In this document: positions 7,916 to 12,964 of the stretch, one piece after another | How positions within the stretch are numbered: position 1 is the stretch's first letter | How the letters are laid out: every line of letters starts with the position of its first letter | From: Vulcanimicrobiia bacterium | GTDB lineage: Bacteria; Eremiobacterota; Eremiobacteria; Baltobacterales; Baltobacteraceae | Direction: 5' to 3' | NCBI GenBank assembly: GCA_024281135.1 | Contig: JAMXLG010000040.1 | Location: 1-13,442 of the forward strand | DNA length: 13,442 nt | Position numbers and translations under genes: made by a program | Notes under the pieces: generated by a model | Databases searched by the model: none | What the model was told of the DNA's origin: nothing | What the model saw: only the letters and a program-made list of their open reading frames with translations

Positions 7916-9403
7916 ATGATCTCGGCACGGCAAGCCGCCTCGGGTGCGACGGCGCTGCGCGAGGCAGTTGCGGAGCTGCGCGATGCAGTGATCCGCGATG
8001 CCGATCCGATTTACAACTCCTGGCATCTTCCGATCGAGCGCCGCGCGTTTCGGCTAGCGGCGTACAATCTCGCTTCGTACATGGCACTGCGGCGTCGCGA
8101 TTTGCGCGCGCTTCAGCAGGCACTCATGCCGCTCGGCCTCTCGTCGCTCGGACGATGCGAATCACGCGTGCGTCCAACGCTCGATGCGGTATTACGAAGC
8201 CTGACGTCTATCGCGGGAGAAAACGCCGACGGCGTTCCGATGTATCCGCGTCCCACGCAGTTCTTTCGCGGCGAGCGGCTGTTGCAGCGCAACACCGCAG
8301 AGCTTTTCGGCGCGCGCCCGGAGCGACGAACGACGCGCATCATGGTGACGCTTCGCACTGAAGCAGCAAGCGACGCTCCGTTCGTTCAGAAACTCGTCGA
8401 ACACGGAATGGACTGCGCGAGAATCAACTCCGCGCACGACGGTCCGGACGCGTGGCGAGCGATGGCCGCGAACGTGCGTGCCGCTTCCAAGGCTACGGGA
8501 CGCTTTTGCGCGGTACTCGTCGACATCGCCGGACCAAAGATGCGCATCGAGCAACTCGAGATGCCGGGGACCGACGAGCGCGTCCGCCCCGGTGATACCG
8601 TCGTCCTCGCGCACGGCGTGTACGGTCCGCGGCTCGAAGGCGCGCCGCGCGCGATCTGCCGTCTGCCCGAAATATTCCCTCAGCTCGAGATCGGACAACG
8701 CGTGATAATCGACGAGGGCCGGATCGGCGCACGCGTGCAGCGCATCGACAAAAACGGAGCGGTTCTCCTCGTCGATCGAGCGCGCGATACCGGCGAAAAA
8801 TTGCGAGCGCAGAAGGGTCTGAATTTTCCCGATACGCACCTAGAACTCACGCCGTTGACGCGGGACGACTTGCACACGCTCGATGTGATGGCCGAAGAAG
8901 CCGATCTCATCGGGTACTCGTTCGTTCGGAACGCCGACGATGTTGTGCTTCTCCAGAATGAGTTACGCAAGCGACGCCGCGGCGCGCTTCCGGGGATCGT
9001 GTTGAAGATCGAAACCGCAAGTGCGGTCGCGAACATGCCGTCGCTCATCGTGCAGAGCGCGCGCTTCGCGCCGACTGCCGTGATGATTGCACGCGGCGAT
9101 CTCGCCGTTGAGATCGGTTACCGGCGTCTGGCCGAGATGCAGGAAGAGTTGCTATGGATCTGCGAGGCGGCATCGATTCCAGTCATTTGGGCCACGCAAG
9201 TCCTCGATACGTTCGTGAAAAAAGGCCGCCGTTCGCGGGCCGAATTCACCGATGCGGCAATGGCGGAGCGGGCCGATTGCGTGATGCTCAACAAAGGACA
9301 GTACCTTCTCGATGCGTTGGAGCAAATGGACGATTTACTCGGACGCATGGAAGAACATCAAACGAAGAAGACGTCCCGTCTCCGCGCGCTTCATACCTGG
9401 TGA
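7916..9403 (+). CDS. Pyruvate-kinase-like protein with N-terminal extension, no C-terminal domain
   Basis: 495 residues. Residues about 1-135 are an Arg/Leu-rich helical extension absent from classical pyruvate kinase. From 140 on, pyruvate kinase landmarks appear in order: TRIMVTL (140-146), MDCARINSAH (165-174) with Arg169, DIAGPKMR (203-210), IIDEGRIGA in the B domain, KGLNFP (300-305), GYSFVRNADDV, LKIE with Lys364 and Glu366, ARGDLAVE with Asp395, and ATQVLDTF...RAEFTDAA. The usual SGETA after DCVML is replaced by NKGQY, and the protein stops about 35 residues later, so the C-terminal regulatory domain is missing. Alternative pyruvate kinases with this layout occur in other bacteria. Phosphoenolpyruvate/ADP chemistry is plausible from the retained catalytic Lys and metal ligands but not certain. 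A weak GGTGAG precedes ATG 7916. It appears monocistronic. Confidence 0.88.
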   Translation: MISARQAASGATALREAVAELRDAVIRDADPIYNSWHLPIERRAFRLAAYNLASYMALRRRDLRALQQALMPLGLSSLGRCESRVRPTLDAVLRSLTSIAGENADGVPMYPRPTQFFRGERLLQRNTAELFGARPERRTTRIMVTLRTEAASDAPFVQKLVEHGMDCARINSAHDGPDAWRAMAANVRAASKATGRFCAVLVDIAGPKMRIEQLEMPGTDERVRPGDTVVLAHGVYGPRLEGAPRAICRLPEIFPQLEIGQRVIIDEGRIGARVQRIDKNGAVLLVDRARDTGEKLRAQKGLNFPDTHLELTPLTRDDLHTLDVMAEEADLIGYSFVRNADDVVLLQNELRKRRRGALPGIVLKIETASAVANMPSLIVQSARFAPTAVMIARGDLAVEIGYRRLAEMQEELLWICEAASIPVIWATQVLDTFVKKGRRSRAEFTDAAMAERADCVMLNKGQYLLDALEQMDDLLGRMEEHQTKKTSRLRALHTW

Positions 9404-9424
9404 CCCGGGGTGCCGCTCGAGACC

Positions 9425-9456
9425 TTGACTCAGGAGTCGGGTACAGGGTTTAGAAT
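9425..9456 (+). promoter_or_regulatory. MerR-type promoter of the mercury locus
   Basis: A -35 box TTGACT (9425-9430) is followed after 19 bp by TTAGAAT (9450-9456) as the -10 box. An over-long 19-20 bp spacer is the hallmark of promoters activated by MerR family proteins through DNA untwisting. The spacer holds an imperfect dyad, including GACTC-AG-GAGTC at 9427-9438. It looks like PbrR/ZntR-type promoters (TTGACTC...AGGGT). The GTG of the MerT-like gene at 9463 lies 6 nt past the -10, about where transcription should start, so the message is probably leaderless. The regulator is likely the MerR encoded at 10688-11071. Confidence 0.75.
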
Positions 9457-9462
9457 CGGTGC

Positions 9463-9831
9463 GTGAATAGCGCCGGCGCCAAACATGAGATTGCGCCTAT
9501 TTCCGGAGCAGCAGCCGGAATAGGCGGCGCGGCGGCGGCCGCGGCAGTATCGGCATGCTGTGGCGGGCCTGCAATTGGCTCGCTCCTGATTTCTCTCGTC
9601 GGTATCGGACCAGCGGTCGCCATCGAGGGGTTGCGTCCCTATACCCCTGCGCTTCTTGCCGGATCCGGTGTCTTGATCGCCGGCTCGCTTTGGATGAACG
9701 CTCGTCAAAAGCGCTGCGGCGTAGATCGACGTGCCGTAGTGCTAGGCAGAATCTCTCGCGCGCTTTCGTGGATCTCTTCAGTCGCTTGGCTTGGTGCAGT
9801 CATTGTCGCGATCTATTCCCATGCGTATTGA
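9463..9831 (+). CDS. merT: MerT-like mercuric ion transport membrane protein
   Basis: 122 residues with three predicted membrane segments (about 12-31, 36-53 or 62-78, and 98-118). The vicinal pair Cys32-Cys33 in SACCGGP at the first membrane segment and the L-x-PY-x-P sequence near 57-61 match MerT, which takes Hg(II) from the periplasm through paired Cys residues and delivers it to a second thiol site in a cytoplasmic loop. Here that loop has a single Cys85, where classical MerT has two. The start is GTG 9463, with no room for a Shine-Dalgarno sequence after the MerR-type promoter. The stop overlaps the next gene by 11 nt. The neighbourhood (MerR-type promoter, MerR gene, thioredoxin-fold protein) supports mercury or related metal transport. 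No MerP is found; assignment to a distant MerT branch is likely. Confidence 0.75.
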   Translation: MNSAGAKHEIAPISGAAAGIGGAAAAAAVSACCGGPAIGSLLISLVGIGPAVAIEGLRPYTPALLAGSGVLIAGSLWMNARQKRCGVDRRAVVLGRISRALSWISSVAWLGAVIVAIYSHAY

Positions 9832-10147
9832 GATCCTGTCGTTCGCGGGTTGTCCGAACGCGCTTCCGACGCGCGATCTTGTATTACAGGCAGTGCTTCT
9901 CGAAGGCGCTGATGCGACGATTGAAATGGTTGACGTCGCTACTCCCGAAGAAGCAATTCGCTTACGATTCGTCGGTTCACCCTCGGTTCGCATCAATGGC
10001 AGTGATGTAGAGCATGCGGCGCGTAATCGTACTGATTGGGGTCTCATGTGCCGAGTGTACAGACACGGCGAAGACTTCCTTGGGGCTCCCCCGATTTCGA
10101 TGATTTGCGAATCGATTCGCGAGATGTCGCGGGAGCATCGCCGATGA
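9821..10147 (+). CDS. Small thioredoxin-fold protein of the mercury locus
   Basis: 108 residues from ATG 9821. The beta-strand/turn MRIEILSFAGCP with Cys11 followed by a helix (14-27), and the cis-Pro-like turn FVGSPSVRING at 50-60, are typical of short thioredoxin-fold proteins often annotated near mercury genes as thioredoxin-family or alkylmercury-lyase-associated. A second Cys77 lies in GLMCRVYRH. Only one Cys is present at the active-site turn, so it may bind metal or act as a thiol carrier and not as a classical dithiol enzyme. No signal peptide, so cytoplasmic. An upstream ATG at 9791 would add ten residues inside merT; ATG 9821 is preferred because it matches the family N-terminus and overlaps the merT stop for coupled translation. 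Its own stop overlaps the next start as ATGA at 10144-10147. Confidence 0.75.
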   Translation: MRIEILSFAGCPNALPTRDLVLQAVLLEGADATIEMVDVATPEEAIRLRFVGSPSVRINGSDVEHAARNRTDWGLMCRVYRHGEDFLGAPPISMICESIREMSREHRR

Positions 10148-10713
10148 AGCGGGCGGTTTTTCTGGGCGGAACGTTTTCCGCTGTCATGAGCGCGTGCGCG
10201 CCATTAGGTCCGCCGGCGTCGATTATCGATTTGAACGAAAATCTAGCGGCACTACGAAGCGCATTTAATGCAAGCAGTGACCGCACTCGCTTGATTTTGC
10301 TGCTGAGCCCAACTTGACCGATGTGTCTTCGGGGAGCTTCCGAAGTTGAGCGGACCGTGCTGTCTCGCATTACGTCGACAAACTTGGCAGCTTTTATCGT
10401 CTGGGTGCCTCAACTTCATGGCACGCGGCGCGATGCCATGCAAGCAAGTAGAATCATTGATGATCGCCGTACTCGCCACTATTGGGACGGATCGTACGCG
10501 AGCGGTCCGGCCTTCGAGCGAACTCTAGCAATCGGTGAACCGGCGTGGGACGTCTATCTCGCGTACGCGCCCGGTATTCGTTGGACCACTGATTTCCCGC
10601 CGCGCCCGACGTACTGGATGCATCAGCTCGGCGTCTCGAATGCGCCCCGTTTAGACGCAACGGTTTTTGCTGAGCACGTTCGAGATCTCACTCCGCAAGC
10701 AACGCTTCAATAA
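10144..10713 (+). CDS. Candidate selenoprotein, thioredoxin-like U-P-M-C protein (TGA read as Sec58)
   Basis: One 189-residue reading frame if the in-frame TGA at 10315-10317 is read as selenocysteine. Residues 1-17 look like an export or lipoprotein signal (MSAC at 15-18, weak lipobox). Then comes a helix with ALRSAF, strand LILLLSPT (50-57), Sec58-Pro-Met-Cys61, and the helix LRGASEVE. This is the strand-CxxC-helix start of a thioredoxin fold with the first Cys replaced. The frame stays open for 131 codons beyond the TGA, with coherent motifs (FIVWVPQL, HYWDG, AWDVYLAY, YWMHQLG) like those of Cys-containing redoxin-like proteins. A SECIS-like hairpin follows at 10327-10345. The start overlaps the previous stop (ATGA), placing it as third gene of the mercury transcript. 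Inferred role: envelope thiol/selenol redox or Hg(II) capture. The alternative is a nonsense mutation, less likely given the exact position. Confidence 0.8.
10315..10317 (+). other. In-frame TGA, predicted selenocysteine codon (Sec58)
   Basis: The codon order is AGC CCA ACT TGA CCG ATG TGT, giving S-P-T-U-P-M-C. In thioredoxin-like proteins this position is the attacking, redox-active Cys of CxxC, the residue most often replaced by Sec in bacterial selenoproteins. Codons on both sides share one frame from ATG 10144 to TAA 10711. Confidence 0.8.
10327..10345 (+). promoter_or_regulatory. SECIS-like hairpin
   Basis: CTTCGG (10327-10332) pairs perfectly with CCGAAG (10340-10345) around the 7-nt loop GGAGCUU; two further G-U pairs could shrink the loop to AGC. 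An outer CCG/CGG pairing (10318-10320 with 10351-10353) is possible. Bacterial SECIS elements are hairpins just downstream of the UGA whose small apical loop has a G in its first two positions; both hold here. The loop begins 18 nt from the U of UGA, at the short end of the usual range. Expected to recruit SelB with tRNA-Sec. Confidence 0.7.
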
Positions 10714-11071
10714 TTGGGCAGCCGGAATATTGCTCGCGTTGTTCGCAGGCCTCAACACTGCCCTCCAGCGCCGCCTCCAGCCTGCGCAGATCATCGATCT
10801 TTGTCCTCACGTTGACAAGACGCGCCTTCGCAAGCTGCTCCGCTTCATCGCAATCGGCCGTCGACAGTCGTAGCAACTCTGCTATGTCGTCGAGCGTAAA
10901 GCCGAGGCTTTGACCATGACGAATGAATCGAAGCCGCGTGGCATCCTCGTCGTCGTACGATCGGAAGCCGTGGTCGTGACGCGGCGGAATTCGCATTAAA
11001 CCGATGCGCTGATAATAGCGCACGGTTTCGGCCCGAACGCCTGCAGTTTTTGCAAGCTGCGATATGGTCAT
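10688..11071 (-). CDS. merR: Mercury-responsive MerR regulator
   Basis: 127 residues. The MerR winged helix-turn-helix (MTISQLAKTAGVRAETVRYYQRIGL) is followed by the wing, a long dimerisation helix and a C-terminal metal loop. Three Cys residues match the Hg(II) ligands of classical MerR: Cys in STADCDEAE near residue 75, Cys in SVEACEQREQ near 109, and Cys in YSGCPIIEAL near 118 (Cys82, Cys117 and Cys126 in Tn501 MerR). The spacing and the CPII ending separate it from CueR, ZntR and PbrR types. It should bind the long-spacer promoter at 9425-9456 and activate it with Hg(II). Unusually it is not divergent from the genes it should control: it is the last gene of the minus-strand polyketide operon, its ATG overlapping the methyltransferase stop (ATGA, 11068-11071), and its 3' end overlaps the selenoprotein gene by 26 bp. 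Confidence 0.9.
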   Translation of the reverse strand: MTISQLAKTAGVRAETVRYYQRIGLMRIPPRHDHGFRSYDDEDATRLRFIRHGQSLGFTLDDIAELLRLSTADCDEAEQLAKARLVNVRTKIDDLRRLEAALEGSVEACEQREQYSGCPIIEALLAE

Positions 11072-11577
11072 TTTCCCAATGTTTCACTTCGCGGTGCGAG
11101 CGCCTTATCTTCCGAAAAAATTCTGATCGCGAGCAATACGGCGTTAAGGATCGAAAACACCAGCGCGATGGTCCATGACCCGAACGCGAGCGGAAGTACG
11201 GCGATCTCGAGAGCGACGATGACATAGTTCGGGTGCTTGACGTAGCGATACGGCCCGGTTCGAATGAGTGGTGCGCCTGCAAGTGTGATGATCCGTGTCG
11301 TCCAGAAAGGCCCGAGCGTTCGAAGAACCCATAGCCGCGCTAGTTGCAGGAGAAAGAATGCTGCCAGGAGCCACCAATTCGGTACCGTAGCAGGGCCCAC
11401 AAGGACAAGAATCGAGACGAGCCACGCGGCATGTAAGGCGATGAAGAACGGATGCTGACCTGCGGCAACTTCGACTGCTCCACGCTGCAAGAGACGCCGC
11501 GTATTTCGTTCCGCATAGATCAGTTCGACGATGCGTTGAACGACGACGATCGCGACGACAACGTAGAGTATGCTCAC
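11068..11577 (-). CDS. Isoprenylcysteine carboxyl methyltransferase family protein (BpsB/SrsB-like)
   Basis: Integral membrane methyltransferase of 169 residues, the length of Bacillus BpsB (YpbQ). Hydrophobic segments lie near 2-20, 44-62, 66-85, 117-133 and 135-152. The S-adenosylmethionine-binding signature of the family is seen as RTGPYRYVKHPNY at 106-118, and HPFFIALHAAW lies at 42-52. Family knowledge: BpsB and SrsB O-methylate the alkylpyrones or alkylresorcinols made by a neighbouring type III polyketide synthase. Start chosen at GTG 11577, whose GTGA overlaps the synthase stop (11574-11577); the longer frame from 11643 would lie inside the synthase gene and adds an unlikely polar N-terminus. 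Its stop overlaps the merR start. Inferred product: a methyl ether of a membrane phenolic or pyrone lipid. Confidence 0.87.
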   Translation of the reverse strand: MSILYVVVAIVVVQRIVELIYAERNTRRLLQRGAVEVAAGQHPFFIALHAAWLVSILVLVGPATVPNWWLLAAFFLLQLARLWVLRTLGPFWTTRIITLAGAPLIRTGPYRYVKHPNYVIVALEIAVLPLAFGSWTIALVFSILNAVLLAIRIFSEDKALAPRSETLGK

Positions 11578-12620
11578 GGTTCGAGCGTGACGAAGGCCGC
11601 CGTAAATCCCGGACCCATCGCGGTGAGCAAGGCGCGTCGCCATCCGTTCGACGAAAGCGCACCGCGCTGCAGCGCGCGTTCCAGTACGAAGAGGAGCGTC
11701 ACCGACGACATGTTGCCGTAGTCGGCAAGCACCGCTCGGGAATCCGCGAGCGTCCCGTTTTTACATCCGAACGCGACTTCGAGCGCGTCGAGCACTTTCG
11801 TTCCGCCGGGATGCGAGAGGAAGTGATCGATATCGTCTCGCGTCAAACCAGATTCGGAGAGATAGGCGTCGACGACGTCGCGCAGTTCCGATTCCACGAG
11901 TTGCGGAATATCGCGTGAGAAGATTGCGGAGAGACCATCCTCGGCGACGTCCCAGCCCATGATGTCGAGCGTCGACGCAAACGTGTATTCGCCGCTCGCG
12001 CTCACCCGCGGTCCATCCGTATCGCTTGTAAAGACGGCGGCAGCCGCGCCGTCTCCGAAGAGCGCCGTTGCGACGATATTGCTCTTCGTGAGTTCGTCGC
12101 GGCGAAACCATAGCGCGCAGAGTTCGACGACGAGGAGCAACACAGTAGAACCGGGATGAGCATCTGCGAGTGTCGCGGCGCGTGCGATACCCACGGCACC
12201 GCCTACGCACCCAAGTCCGAAAATCGGCAGACGCCGCACGGTGCGTTTGAACGGCAGGCGATTCATCAGAAGCGCATCGAGGCTCGGCGTGGCAATGCCC
12301 GTCGTCGAAACGACGACAATCGTATCGACCTCTTCAACGGTACGTCCCGCTCGAGCGAGAGCGGTGCGTGCGGCCTCTTGCAAGAGACGCTGCGCGTAGT
12401 CGAGGTAAATCTCGTTTCGCTCGTGCCATCCGTGCGTGTCGTAGTACCAATCGACCGGTACGCAAGAATAGCGACGGGAAATACCCGTGTTCGTAAACAC
12501 GGGAAGCAAACGCGTGACGACGGCAGACTCACTGAATTGCGCGCGCAGGCGCGAGCTAATGTCCGTTTGATCCAGAACGTACGGTGGGACGGCCGTTGCA
12601 ATGCCGGCTATATGGGCCAC
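11574..12620 (-). CDS. Type III polyketide synthase (alkylpyrone/alkylresorcinol synthase-like)
   Basis: 348-residue thiolase-fold condensing enzyme. The catalytic triad of chalcone-synthase-like enzymes is visible: Cys138 in FGLGCVGGAVG, His270 in LSHPGGTKV and Asn303 in YGNMSS; the C-terminal GPGF loop lies at 336-339. Such enzymes extend an acyl starter with malonyl-CoA and cyclise it. The methyltransferase-family gene just downstream, as in bpsAB and srsAB, suggests a long-chain acyl starter and an alkylpyrone or alkylresorcinol product. Start is GTG 12620 with GGAGGT at 12624-12629 just upstream; it lies 15 nt after the HiPIP stop, so one transcript is likely. A FabH-type KASIII was considered, but SHPGG and the GPGF loop favour type III PKS. 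Substrate length cannot be read from the sequence. Confidence 0.92.
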   Translation of the reverse strand: MAHIAGIATAVPPYVLDQTDISSRLRAQFSESAVVTRLLPVFTNTGISRRYSCVPVDWYYDTHGWHERNEIYLDYAQRLLQEAARTALARAGRTVEEVDTIVVVSTTGIATPSLDALLMNRLPFKRTVRRLPIFGLGCVGGAVGIARAATLADAHPGSTVLLLVVELCALWFRRDELTKSNIVATALFGDGAAAAVFTSDTDGPRVSASGEYTFASTLDIMGWDVAEDGLSAIFSRDIPQLVESELRDVVDAYLSESGLTRDDIDHFLSHPGGTKVLDALEVAFGCKNGTLADSRAVLADYGNMSSVTLLFVLERALQRGALSSNGWRRALLTAMGPGFTAAFVTLEP

Positions 12621-12635
12621 CGTACCTCCGTGCGA

Positions 12636-12896
12636 TTACTCTTTGGGCGAAAACGCCGTGCACCAGCCGTTAGGACTAATCGGTCCGTCGACAACCTTGC
12701 ACTCCCCGTCTTCTGAAGCGTTTTTACCCGGTTCGAATAGCGAGCATTCCGAGCACTTCTCTTTGCCGTTGGGCTTATCTTGATACTTGAATTGCGATTT
12801 CGAGCCTTTGGCTTGTGCGATGGTCGTCGTCGTAGCAAAAAGACCGGCAAGGGCTGGCAGCACGATGATGTTCTGGAGAGCATCCCTACGGTTCAT
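12636..12896 (-). CDS. High-potential iron-sulfur protein (HiPIP)
   Basis: 86-residue exported electron carrier. The N-terminus has MNRRDALQN followed by a hydrophobic stretch to AQA near residue 29, a Tat-like signal as usual for HiPIPs, which are exported folded with their [4Fe-4S] cluster. Mature-part ligands are Cys48, Cys51, Cys66 and Cys79 (Cx2C-x14-C-x12-C), ending in the family sequence GPISPNGWCTAF. Spacing in Chromatium HiPIP is Cx2C-x16-C-x13-C, so this is a slightly compact version. GGAGG at 12902-12906 lies 5 nt before the ATG. It is first gene of the run HiPIP, type III PKS, methyltransferase, merR. Inferred role: periplasmic electron transfer linked to oxidation or reduction of the phenolic or quinone-like lipid made by the operon, or simply respiratory; the link is not proven. 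Confidence 0.88.
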   Translation of the reverse strand: MNRRDALQNIIVLPALAGLFATTTTIAQAKGSKSQFKYQDKPNGKEKCSECSLFEPGKNASEDGECKVVDGPISPNGWCTAFSPKE

Positions 12897-12964
12897 AATT
12901 GCCTCCGATGAACGAAAGATAAATCAAGACTTACGCTTGCTAGCCCCCATCGCCTCTCCGCAGC

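Noticed and set aside
9404..9424. Terminator after the pyruvate-kinase-like gene
   Set aside because: The short GC-rich stretch shows no convincing hairpin with a T-run before the mercury promoter begins.
10036..10317. Separate short plus-strand gene ending at the TGA, and a second gene starting at ATG 10321
   Set aside because: The two lie in one frame with only the TGA and one Pro codon between them; neither half is a complete domain, and ATG 10321 has no ribosome binding site. One Sec-containing gene explains both.
10144..10713. Pseudogene by nonsense mutation
   Set aside because: The stop falls exactly on the redox Cys position, the rest of the frame is intact, and a SECIS-like hairpin follows. 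It remains the main alternative if Sec machinery is missing.
11578..11643. 22-residue N-terminal extension of the methyltransferase-family protein
   Set aside because: It lies inside the PKS gene and adds charged residues before the first membrane helix; GTG 11577 gives the 169-residue length typical of BpsB-like proteins.
11574..12620. FabH-type 3-oxoacyl-ACP synthase III
   Set aside because: The Cys-His-Asn triad is shared, but SHPGG, the C-terminal GPGF loop and the methyltransferase neighbour fit type III PKS better.
12156..12716. 186-residue plus-strand frame opposite the PKS and HiPIP genes
   Set aside because: Arg-rich shadow of two well-supported minus-strand genes, with no recognisable motif or ribosome binding site.
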